DNA from: Sesamum alatum
Taxonomy: Eukaryota; Streptophyta; Magnoliopsida; Lamiales; Pedaliaceae
Length of the DNA stretch: 64,000 nucleotides
Assembly: GCA_034509735.1 (NCBI GenBank)
Contig: JACGWO010000003.1
Span: 10,292,001 to 10,356,000 of the forward strand
Reading direction: 5' to 3'
Every line of letters begins with the position of its first letter. Position 1 is the stretch's first letter. Under the pieces are notes generated by a model. That model did no database searches. It saw only the letters and a program-made list of their open reading frames with translations, and had not been told where the DNA came from. Below, in pieces: positions 23,581 to 33,567 of the stretch. Both the position numbers and the translations under genes were made by a program.

Positions 23581-24254
23581 TACTAAATATTCGAATTTGA
23601 TCTAATGTTTGTGATGTGGCAAACAATATAAAATGAAATGTTATCATCAAGAGACATGAAGATAATAGTCAGATCAATTGGTTCTTGAAATTACTGGTTT
23701 GTCCATGGTAAAAAAAATTATCAGCTTTGCGAACCTTATATATACTAAGCAATCGAAGTCCACTTGATTTGTATTCATAATTTAAAATTTATTATACTTA
23801 TTCAAAAGAATTTAAAGAAAAAATAAAGAAAATGAATAATTGATCAACATTTATAAAGTAAATTGAACTTTTAATCTATACTATTATAAAAGAAAACTCT
23901 TTTGTCGTACCAATTTTTGAATTCCCCAATTTATTCTTTTGATTCATTCTATTCTTTTTTTAAAATGGTCATAACAATAATTTCACTATCTTTTAATAAC
24001 TCCACAATAACCCACTACCCACGTTTTTCTCAATCGACCCTACATTTTTTTCCTCACCAACTTTTTTCTTTTTTATTTCTTCACACACAGGAATCGCGTG
24101 CAACGATGACTAGTGTGTAAAAATAGAAAATCATTAATAAAACTAACTCCTTAAAAGAGACAGTTAATTATGATGCATAAGTAAAAGTAAGGGTATTTTA
24201 GAAATATATATTTTGTCTCTCAAAATAGTTATTCTAAGGTTGTGAGACTTAATA

Positions 24255-24440
24255 TCAATGATTTCTTCTCTTAATGGTTAAGACTGAAGTTTCATGAACA
24301 AATTTGAAATTATGAGTTTGAGTGTCATTTTATGTGAATTTATTATAATTTATTTTATTATTTTTGTTATATTGATGTAATGATCGATCAAAATATTGTT
24401 CAATTAATTTATCAAAATATTAATGTAAGTATATAATTAC
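24255..24440 (+). repeat. SINE-like repeat, family S1, copy 1
   Basis: It contains TCTCTTAATGGTTAAGACT (A-box-like), ATTATGAGTTTGAGTGTC (B-box-like), then TTTATTATAATTTATTTTAT and GTTATATTGATGTA. The same order of words occurs at 27450-27945. The tRNA-like head and shared tail suggest a SINE family; ends are approximate. Confidence 0.5.
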
Positions 24441-25931
24441 CACTTTATAACCAGAAAAATTAAAAACTTTAGGCTTATTAGTATAGATTGATATATATAT
24501 ATATATACTTTACTATAATTGAAGAGCACATATTTGGTGTCTCAAATTTTTTTAGTTTGCCATTTTTTTTATTTTTTAAATTATTTACAATTTTTTTTCC
24601 TTTTCTCAATCTCCAATTCTCTCTTTCCTCCCTCACTCTTCTCTTAATAACTTCTCCCAACTTTTATCTTTTATTATTTTTTGTTTTTAACTAACTAACA
24701 AAGTTATTTTAAAAAAATAATAATTATATTATTTAAATTTTAAATTAAGTACACACTCGTTTAGGTGTGCCACGTAAAATAGTATATATAGGAGGGAGGG
24801 AGACAAAGAGGGGAGAGAGAGAGACAAATTGTTTGGTATAAATTGCGGAATCTTATGCAGAACACATCATCAAATGGACCCTCTGTCGCCCTTTTCTTTT
24901 GATCGACTACCAAACTTTGATGCTCAATTATATTTGGGGTTATAAGTAATTCATCTCTATGCGATATAAATAATATTTAAAAAAATCCTTGTTGATGGGA
25001 TATTATAATATGAGTAAGGAATGACAAAAATACCCATTGAGAGACACAAATTACTATTAAATGCCAGGATTTGCACCCAACTTGTCAGGTCGGGTTGGGC
25101 GATCCGACCCGAGTGACTTGGCAAAGATGATTACATTGGATCATCTGACACCTCAAACCTTAACAATGACAATTGGATCAGAGCAAGTGGGCCTTGCCCT
25201 ATATATACTCGTTCTAGACATTATTTATGGTAAGATAATTTATTAATACCACATCAGTATTAAATACATTCAGTTCGTATATTGTAATTTCGATCTCGAG
25301 CTGACTTAGATATCGAATGGTCTTAGTTGGGGATATCCCAACACGCCTAACGAACTACTTTTTTCTCAGATCACAAACTTGTCCAGGATATCCATAGGTG
25401 ACCTACGACCTCCTATCCTAAATCACTTGTAAAAAAAAACATATTATTAAGAAACTTCCATGTGCTCCTCAAAATAAAGCAAAAAACACCTCCCACGCAA
25501 ATGTATATTACACGCGTCATTTTTTATCTTTCTTATTTTTTAAATTACAAAATAGCGTTTATGCATTTACTTAAAAACTGTTAGATCTTGATTTACATAA
25601 ATTGATGATTGAGATCTCATCAATAATATCTGGGTCCATATTCATCATTTAAATATCTTTGTCCAAAATTTCGCCGGTGCATATTTTATATATTTATATT
25701 TATTATTCATATATATATATATTGAACAATAATACATATAAATATATATATAAAATAAATACCGATTTCTCTGTAGAAATTATAATATTGGAAGGTGTAC
25801 TGTCCTAAAAAATTCCTAGGAGAACCACAACACACAAGACAGTTAATTATATTTGATCTCTTGTAAAATTATTATTAATAATGCTTTGTTCTTTCTTAAA
25901 AAAAGTGAGCAACTTTCTGAACTTTAAAAAA
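24441..25931. other. AT-rich intergenic sequence, no gene seen
   Basis: It holds an (AT)n run near 24494-24507, a TATATATAGG word followed by purine-rich GGGAGGGAGAC sequence (24782-24830), and a GC-richer patch at 25075-25150. The TATA-like word is not followed by any credible ORF. No transposon ends could be established. Confidence 0.4.
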
Positions 25932-25940
25932 TAAATTTTA

Positions 25941-26574
25941 GAATTAATTACACTAACCTCCCGTATTACTATGAGAATATACAAATTCCCCCCTTTTACT
26001 ATTAAAATTATATAAACTTCCCTTTCAAATATGTCCACCTTACAAATTGCCCCTTCCGTTAGTCAACTTAATGGATTTTGCTGATGTCATAAAAAAAATT
26101 GGGCTAGACTTTCTATGATACCCTCAACCTGAATAACTCTATTTCTTATGACTTAAATACCCCTTAGAAGTAATTTGTTATTTATAAATTTAAAAAGGGT
26201 GTATACTTATAACTTTTAGTATATTATTTTATAATATTTTTTTAATCACATATTGTGTATGTGTAGGTTGTAATATTAATTTCTATTCCTAACAATCCTT
26301 AAAGCTTGTAAATTTTGTTGAAATTATATTATTGTATAGATATAAAGCTTATAATTTGGAAAAAAAAATACTTGAAGATATTTTGGTCCACTTCTATTTT
26401 CAAGTTTATCGAATTATTTTTAATTTTATAAATGACGGCAAAATGATCATTTAAGCATATACTGTTAAATTTGACTAACACATGTTAGTCAGAGGGGGTA
26501 ATTTGTAATTTTTATAATAAGAGGGTGAATTTGTATATTCTTATAGTAACAGGGGAGGTCAGTATAATTAACCC
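25941..26574. mobile_element. MULE-type MITE, 634 bp, TSD TAAATTTTA
   Basis: Target duplications TAAATTTTA (9 bp) lie at 25932-25940 and 26575-26583. The left arm starts GAATTAATTACACTAACCTC and the reversed right arm GGGTTAATTATACTGACCTC; similarity continues for more than 100 bp (GAATATACAAATTC in both). It has no coding capacity and is a different sequence family from the foldback MULE at 20154. Confidence 0.88.
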
Positions 26575-26844
26575 TAAATTTTATTGTCTCCCACGTCAGA
26601 TGATCAACTTTCCATTTTGTTAAAAGATTTAGGATATTGTAATTTATTGATTAATCTTTTCACGAAATTTGTCACAATAAATACTTATTAACTATATATA
26701 TTTATATAGCGATTATTAATTGTTGTTTTATGCAAGTATGATCAAAACATTAATTAAAATTTTGACCATAAATTTACCATATGACAATTATCGATTAATT
26801 GTGATTTCAATTTAAATTTAATTTAACGAAAAGCTTATACTTAT

Positions 26845-27050
26845 AGTACCCCACAACCCCCACAACCAAGAGGTTGTGGGTTCAAATACTACGAATGTAG
26901 GGCGTTGTTTATTTTATAGGATGTTTATCCCTTTGGTTGCTTTAATGTTTGTGTTGATAGATCTAAAGATATTATTATACTGCGGATTGAGTTCTGTAAT
27001 AACAATTTGTTGCTGTAGAAACATTATTGTAATTTCAAATTAATAGTTCA
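26845..27050 (+). repeat. tRNA-like dispersed repeat, family S2, copy 1
   Basis: CAAGAGGTTGTGGGTTCAAA resembles a tRNA B-box region and is followed by TACGAATGTAGGGCGTTGTT, GATGTTTAT and ATTATTATACTGCGGATTGA. The reverse complement of 28850-28650 shows the same words in the same order. It is likely a SINE or related small retroelement; ends are uncertain. Confidence 0.5.
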
Positions 27051-27449
27051 TCGCTCATTATTAAAAAAAAATAAAAAAACCCCTAACTTAATGTCTTAAC
27101 CTATATAGATTAGCTTCAATATTTGAGAAAAGGTCGCACAAATATTGCGTGAATATTAATTAAACTTGATAAAGTAACTTTGGCGAAAAAAATTCTCATG
27201 AAATAATGTTACTAAGTTCTCGATCATTACGTCAATCTAAGAATTAGTTAGAACAACCAAGAATTTCAATAAATAACATAATTGCCTTTTCAATTATTTT
27301 CTATCCATCTACTTTTTTTTTAAAATTACATTAATAATTGCTTATGATTGTCCAAACTTTAAATATCCCAATTTTAACCAGTTAAAACTGAAAAAAATAG
27401 AAAATAAATAATAAAAGAAAGAAAAGCACAAATAAACCAATAATATCTT

Positions 27450-27945
27450 AGTCTATTGGTTAAAACTTATATCATAAGAACTAGTTCAAAGTCATGGTTT
27501 GAATTTCATCAAATGTTTGGATTATTTTGTCTCACTTTACGTGAGTTTATATGTCATTTATTTCATGGGTTAATTGCAATTTGCCTCCCTTTATTAACCA
27601 AAAAGAGCAATTATCCCCCTTTGAAAAAATAACTAACAAATTACCCTCTTGTGTTATTCAAAATGCACCAAACAACCCCCTCACAGGGGTTTTTTGCTCT
27701 GTTTTTAGGGAATTTTTTGCTCTATTTTTTAAAATAAAAAGGGTAAATTGCTATTTATTTTTTCATAGGGGATTTTTTTGCACATTTTGCATATCACAAT
27801 GGGGTAATTGCATTTTTTCCTATATTTCATTGTGTCCCACATTGTCTAAATTTATTATAATTTATTTTATTGTTCTATGTTATATTGATGTATAAATCGA
27901 TCGTGTTTACCAATTAATTTACAGAAATATTGATATAATTATTGG
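27450..27945 (+). repeat. SINE-like repeat, family S1, copy 2, interrupted
   Basis: The head (TTAGTCTATTGGTTAAAACT, then CATGGTTTGAATTTCATC) lies at 27450-27550. The tail (TTTATTATAATTTATTTTAT, GTTATATTGATGTA) resumes at about 27850. Between them are about 300 bp beginning GGGTTAATTGCAATTTGCC, which resembles the ends of MULE-type MITEs but for which I could not find a matching far end or TSD. The ORF at 27551-27895 lies in this insert and is not credible. Confidence 0.45.
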
Positions 27946-28440
27946 TAAACCAAAACGCACAGTCAAATGAAAAGGAAAACGAGAAAGGAGCTTTTGTTGT
28001 GTGAGCAGATATTATTCTCACTTTCGTGGTTTGCATGCTGACAACTTTCCTTCTTCCTCAACACGGAGAGAATGAAACTTAGAATTTAAGTCTTGGAAAA
28101 AGGTAGCCCTTATTATATATATTTCTTCATCTACTCCACAAATTTGTTCTTTACAATTAGTGCTGCAAAAGTTCACGTAAGTATTAAAAGTTGAAGTCAT
28201 ATTCCTTTTAATTGCTCACAAGTTTTTAATTAAATGACAACTATTGATCTAAAAGAATAAAAGAAATATAAACAAATTAAAAATTAATTAATTTAGAATG
28301 TCAAAAGGTCGTCCACCGTGTTACACATTTTCTTTTCTTTCGAGAGAAAATGTTTAATTACACGTATTTGATATATTAAGATTTAAAAATTAATTTATTT
28401 AGAATATCAAAATTCAAGAATTAATGAAATACAATCGTCA
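27946..28440. other. AT-rich intergenic sequence, no gene seen
   Basis: I see no recognised element or gene. A short minus-strand ORF at 28018-28200 has no recognisable motif. Confidence 0.4.
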
Positions 28441-28444
28441 AGGA

Positions 28445-28636
28445 TGAATTTGATACAATAAGTAATTCATTTTTTTTTCTTTTATAATGAGTGATGATCT
28501 AATTAATTTGAGAGTAGAACAATATCTATAAAACGACCAATGAATTTGATACAATAAGTAATTCATTTTTTTTTCTTTTATAATGAGTGATGATCTAATT
28601 AATTTGAGAGTAGAACAATATCTATAAAACGACCAA
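28445..28636. repeat. Perfect 96-bp tandem duplication
   Basis: The 96 bases at 28445-28540 are repeated without a visible difference at 28541-28636, including the 9-base T run. Identity at this level implies a recent duplication or gene conversion. Confidence 0.93.
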
Positions 28637-28649
28637 TATATAATATAAT

Positions 28650-28850
28650 ATTCAATGCATAGTATAACAACATCTATTCAGTCCACGGTATAATAACATA
28701 TTCACATTTACTAACACCAATCAAAGGAACAATATAAACATCATATCAATTAAACAACTCCCTACATTCGTAATACTCGAACCCATGACCTCTTAATTGT
28801 GGGACCTCAACCTCACCACTCAGACAAGAAATCATCGGTAGTAATTTGGA
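28650..28850 (-). repeat. tRNA-like dispersed repeat, family S2, copy 2
   Basis: Read on the minus strand: CTGAGTGGTGAGGTTGAG, AAGAGGTCATGGGTTCGAG and ATTACGAATGTAGGGAGTTG, then GATGTTTATATTGTTCC. This matches the order of words at 26845-27050. The first word looks like an A box and the second like a B box. Confidence 0.5.
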
Positions 28851-29247
28851 ATTTTTAAGCAGTAATTAAGTGCAATTGCAAAAAAGCTAATCGAATAAAA
28901 TAAGTGACCCTGACAAAAAGCAAAAAAGAAAAAATTGCAACAAAAATATATTTAAATCCACGCATAAAATGAATTTTGAACCAAAATCTTTTACTAATTA
29001 TAGACCTGGTGCCCAAATCTTCATGTTGAATTACATGCAATTTACCCCTGTGACAATGCAAAAATTTCACTGGGAAAAAGAACGTGCAAAAAAATCTGTA
29101 TCATTTAAAAAGATGCAATACCGTACTTCGTCTGAAATTGCACTGGACGCGCCTGTTGTGCAACTTTGCGTTTGTTTTTACCTATGTAAAGACAGACTTA
29201 TCCTCTCTTTACTGGAATAAAATTTCGGCACAAATTAGTGTTTAGAG
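28851..29247. other. Unassigned sequence left of copia C
   Basis: I recognise no gene or repeat here. Overlapping ORFs on both strands (28855-29070 minus, 28969-29220 plus) show no known domain. It ends at the start of C's LTR. Confidence 0.4.
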
Positions 29248-30317
29248 TGAAGCGGATTCGCCCGGTGAGCACGAGCGGAAGCGAGTAAACCGAACTTAAT
29301 GGTGCTTAAAACGCATGTTACAATAAAACGTTCCAAGGGGTGTACCCTTGGATGCTCAACCGAGCGTTCGATGTAGGATATGATAATGTAGAAGAAAGTA
29401 TATCACATAGAACATATAGACAATAATGAAAGAAAACTACATACGGATAATCGGCCATCATATAGGCACTGATTCCGTACGGGTACGGTCCTTCCGTCTC
29501 ATCCTGGACTAGACAACTAAGCTTAATACTCAAGACTATGTATGCCTCATTGTATTAATGCAAGAAACCATTCCCTGCTCAATCAATCACTGTGGCCACA
29601 TCATTAAGCAGCATGAACTTGTCCCCGAGCGCATAAGAGATACCTTTGTCACGTACTGACAGGGGACGGATCCTCATCTTAAAACCCACCGTCCTTGCCA
29701 CATATTCTAACTGCACTGGACAAGGCTATAATGAACATGTCCGCGACATGAACACCTCTCACCATATCCAAGATACAGTCATCCTGCGCACGTGATTGTC
29801 GTGGTCCCTCAAGTCCGATGACTACTCCTATACTATCGGAACCGGGGAACTCTAATCATACCGACCAAGCCTCCAAGGCTTCCCTGCGAGTCAGTTCAGT
29901 CAGCTCGACCCTGGTCGACCAACCTACTAAGATCGTATAGACGTCCCACATCTATCACCGATGAAGAACGACACTCATTAAATAAATATGACTCTTAGCG
30001 CAAGTCTCAATAGGACTCTCAATGCCCCATCTCGAGGTCCTCGACTTAGAACGTTTCAGACCCAACCCTTTATCAGTTGGTTTTCATAACCTCCATCCAA
30101 TGTGTCTAGCCCAACAGAATAAGTTGTTAATGTGGTCTGTGGGCTTTGTTGTGATATATGTAAACAGATATCATCATACGAGAATGAGCATAACAAAGAG
30201 ATTACCAATGGTAACGAATACTCATTTTATTCATGACATAATATTACAATACATCGAGTTGTCAAACAGATTAAACAAAGTTCAATTTAATTGGCTTTCT
30301 GATCACCTATTCTAACA
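29248..30317 (-). repeat. 3' LTR of copia C, internally deleted
   Basis: The ends TGAAGCGGATTCGCCCGG and CACCTATTCTAACA match the full LTR (35538-37745), but this copy is only 1070 bp. The jump lies around 29450-29500, where the sequence passes from the R/U5-like end straight to the TCCGTACGGGTACGG region, removing about 1.1 kb that includes the presumed promoter part. Confidence 0.85.
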
Positions 30318-30331
30318 ATCTCCCACTTGAC
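30318..30331 (-). other. Polypurine tract of element C
   Basis: Minus strand GTCAAGTGGGAGAT directly adjoins the LTR start, identical to that of E. Confidence 0.8.
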
Positions 30332-30339
30332 CTGAAGCC

Positions 30340-31018
30340 AATCACCTATTTACCTCAAACCCATCTTATCGAGATGCTGAGTATGGGAAATTTGTGACAC
30401 CAGCTTAGTAAGTGGATCTGCTATGTTTTCTACTGAGCTGACTTGGTCCATCCGAACGTCACCTCTGCTAACAATCTCTCTGAGCAGATGGTAGCGTTTA
30501 AGAATGTGCTTGGATCGGTGATGAGATCTTGGTTCCTTTGCTTGTGCTATTACCCTATTGTTATCATAGAAGATAACTACTGGCTCAACAATACTAGGCA
30601 CTACACCCAACTCTTGGATGTAGTTTTTCATCCAAACCGCCTCCTTAGTAGTTTCTAAAGCCGCTATGTATTTAGTCTATGTGGTGGAATCCGCCATGGT
30701 AGCCTGCTTGGAACTCTTCCAAGCAACCACGCCACCATTAAGTTTGAACACATAACCAGACTGGGACCTTGGCATCGTCGTCGTCCGACTGGAAGCTAGC
30801 GTTGTTGTAGCCTTCCAGTATGAACTCTCCACCACCGTAGATCAAGAACATATCCTTAGTCCTTTTCAGATACTTAAGAATGGTCTTGACTGCACTCCAG
30901 TGTGCCTCTCTGGTACCCTGATATCAACTTGCTACGCTCAAAGAGAAAGCCACATCGGGTGTAGTACACTGGACAACGTATTGAATGCTGCCTTTGGCTG
31001 AAGCATAGGGGATGTTCG
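30340..31018 (-). pseudogene. RNase H and RT connection remnant of copia C
   Basis: Minus-strand frames give the RNase H C-terminal part (KNYIQELGVVPS, FYDNNRVIAQAKEPRSH, SKHILKRYHLL, ADPLTKL) at 30350-30631. Upstream, in broken frames, are the YSDAS-type and SVASRYQ-type segments of the connection region (30700-31010). The catalytic Asp in the DNN motif is kept. The fragment ends abruptly at about 31020, where the central RT is deleted and the frame jumps to the RT N-terminal region. Confidence 0.75.
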
Positions 31019-31019
31019 A

Positions 31020-31340
31020 CATCAATCTTAGGAGACTGCTACAGGTGAGTAGGTTTTCTCAAAGTCGACCCCCGGATGTTGAGTGTAAACCTTCACCACA
31101 AGCCTGGCTTTGAAGGTTGTAACCTCCCCATTAGCTCCAAGCTTACATTTGTAGACCCATTTACACCCTACGGGTTTTACTCCTTTGGGTGGGTCCACCA
31201 GGGTCCAAACCTGGTTTGTACCTATTGAGTCTATTTCAAATTTCATGGCCTCAAGCCACTTATCCGAGTGGATGTCCGACATCGCTTCTCCGTATATCTT
31301 TGGATCATTATCCGATTGATTGGTCAGGCCCAGAAATCCA
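31020..31340 (-). pseudogene. RT N-terminal fragment of copia C
   Basis: The frame at 31028-31282 reads WLEAMKFEIDSIGTNQVWTL, GCKWVYKCKLGANGEV and FKARLVVKVYTQHPGVDFE, the conserved start of copia RT. It ends in SPVA, just before the first catalytic Asp block, at the deletion junction with the RNase H side. Compared with E, about 620 bp are absent. No active RT could be made from this copy. Confidence 0.8.
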
Positions 31341-31354
31341 TACCTATCAGGTGG

Positions 31355-32260
31355 TTAGGATACTCTGGCCGACCTACGAAGGACTGGAACATCATCAGTG
31401 GAAACTACAAGCTCATATGTCATCGCTGCTGCTTTATGAGGCACCTCACTTGATTCCTCAAGGAGTATCTCACCGCGTCGGCTATCCGATGGAAAACCCC
31501 TTTTCAAGAACACTGTGTTCCGCGAGACAAAGATCTTTTGCTCGAAGGGATCATAGAAAAAATACCCCGTAATTTCTTCCGGATGTTCGACGAACCTGCA
31601 TAAACTAGACCTGGAGTCCACTTTATCTCCCACTAATCTCATGATGTATGAGGGGCTTCCCCATACTCTCAAGTATTTCTAGGAGGCAGACTTGCCATGC
31701 CATATCTCATATTGCGTCTGGGATATCTTCTTAGATGACGACATGTCCAATAAGGTCCGATTCCTCCTTTCAGGCACACTGTTCAACTACGGTGTTCCAA
31801 GAGGAGTCCACTGAGAGAGAATTTCATTCTCTTTTAGGTGATCAATGAACTCACCACTTAAATACTCTCCACCTTGGTCCGATCGATGGGCTTTGATCTT
31901 GCGACTGGTTTGGTTCTGAACTTCAAGTCTGTATTTCTCAAGCCTTCCAAAGGCTTTAGACTTGTACCTCATCAGGTAAACATAGCCATACTGTGAGTGA
32001 TCATCGGTAAAGGTTATGAAGTACGAGTACCCACCTCTTGCTTGAATAGTTAATGGTCCACAGACATCTGTATGGATCAAATCCAAAAGACCGTTGGCTA
32101 GCATGCTTTGTCCAACAAAGGGTATTTTGGTCATCTTTCCCGTCAGAGAGGACTCGCAAGTTGGTAGGTTGTCTAAATCGTCTATCTCTAGACTTTTTGA
32201 GTCCACCAACCTCCTTATCCTATCTTTTAAGAAATGACCTAACCTTGCATGTCATATCTG
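31355..32260 (-). pseudogene. Integrase of copia C, broken
   Basis: From high to low coordinates: pre-integrase/integrase start (LPTCESSLTGKMTKIPF, where the second zinc Cys is Ser), LIHTDVCGPL with the first catalytic Asp, ITFTDDHSQYGYVYLMRY with the second, and SDQGGEYLSGEF (31787-32209). The C-terminal segment RVWGSPSYIMRLVGDKVDSR follows at 31355-31672. The piece carrying the third catalytic residue is disrupted by a deletion near 31740. Integrase would insert the cDNA into host DNA; this copy cannot encode an intact one. Confidence 0.78.
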
Positions 32261-32399
32261 TGCGTTATCTTGATTATCATGTTTACATTTGTATTTGGTG
32301 GTCATAATCCAATTAGACTGTTGAAGTATGTACAGACCATTTACTAATGTACCAAGCAGATGATATATACCATCATTGATAATATAAAAAATGATTTTT

Positions 32400-33567
32400 A
32401 TTGATGTTAAAAGAATAATCCTCCTTCTCCAGGACGGGTATAGGAATAATATTCTTAATCATGTTGGGTACAAAGAAACAATCATTCAGTACAACCTTAA
32501 CATGATGACTAATGGCTAACTCTACTGATCCTACGCCTTCCGCAACAACGACATTGCCATCCTAGCCTCATGATCATCTCATCCTTGGTTAGCCTTCTGC
32601 TTTTTTGCAACACTTGCAAATCATCGCAAATGTAAGCATCACATCCGATATTCAATACACATAAAGCAGAATTAGTTATCATGTTTACTTCAACCACAAA
32701 CATACCTTGATTGGAGAGGAGTTGTGGGCACTCTCTCTTCCAATGCCCCTTTCCTTGGCAAAGCATGCAGACATTATTTACCTTAAACCATTGAGCACCC
32801 CGGGCCTTTACTTACCCTTTGACCGTCCCCAGTGGGGCAATAGGGCCACTAGGAGCACAAGCAGTGGCTGCAACAACCTTCCCCTTTCCCTTCTTCCTCA
32901 TCCAGCATCCGACTCACTTGCCATTCACCTTGGAGGTTGAAGCCTCTTCCATCAATGCCGACGGTGCAGACTTGTGGGTCGTTGCCTCGTATTGGACCAG
33001 CATGTTGATCAACTCATGAATGGACTTCTCAAGTCTGTTAATGTTGCAGTTAAAAACAAACGGGTCGTAGGATGGAGGAACCAACTGAAGGATCACATCG
33101 ATGTATGTGTCATTGTCAAGCCCAGCTTTTAGGTCTTCGAGCTTCTCCACTAGGGATAGCATCTTGACCCCATGACTTTGTACGGAGGACTCCTCATCTA
33201 GCTTGGTGTTAAAGAATACTTTTATGGCGACATATCTAATATGCCTGTCCAGAACCGAATAAACCTTGTTCATGTGGAGCATTATGGCTGAGACGTTGTC
33301 CAACCTATCATATTACTTTTGGATGTCGTTAGACATCCAAGTCAATATGATACTGCGTACTTTTCGGTTGTCCTCATGCCATTTCTCGAACGTCAAACGT
33401 TCTTCCGGCGAGGACTCCTTTGGCAAGTCGCTCGGTGGTGGCTCGTCCAAGACGTATCCCTAGTTTTCGAAACCAAGGACAATCCTCAAGTTTCTTAGCC
33501 AGTCAGAATAGTTCGTACTGTTGAATTTATCAGTCTCCATAACCATGGTTAAAGGATTTTTAGACAT
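32400..33567 (-). pseudogene. gag, zinc knuckle and protease of copia C
   Basis: The gag start codon is at 33565-33567 (MSKN...). The gag core at 32914-33303 contains KMLSLVEKLEDLKAGLDND and SYDPFVFNCNINRLEKSIHE. A zinc knuckle with HCQGKGHWKREC-like sequence lies near 32760-32725, the first Cys pair spanning a frame change. The protease motif reads VLNIGCDAYICDD at about 32665-32625: the catalytic Asp is Asn and the Thr of D-T-G is Ile. Stops and frameshifts split the region. Confidence 0.75.

Noticed and set aside
23875..24510. Helitron-like starts (TCTATACTATTATAAAAG at 23875; TCTATACTAATAAGCC in reverse near 24487)
   Set aside because: The words resemble plant Helitron 5' ends, but I could not find a 3' hairpin with CTRR or any Rep/helicase sequence.
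24775..25250. TATA-like word and purine-rich leader suggesting a gene start
   Set aside because: No credible coding region follows on the plus strand; the 61-codon ORF at 25061 has no motif.
27551..27895. 114-codon plus-strand ORF rich in Phe, Cys and Ile
   Set aside because: It lies in an AT-rich insert within a SINE-like repeat and has no domain; the composition explains it.
26845..28850. Possible functional tRNA genes, from B-box-like sequences
   Set aside because: No full cloverleaf can be drawn and the sequences continue into long shared tails, so they are tRNA-derived repeats.
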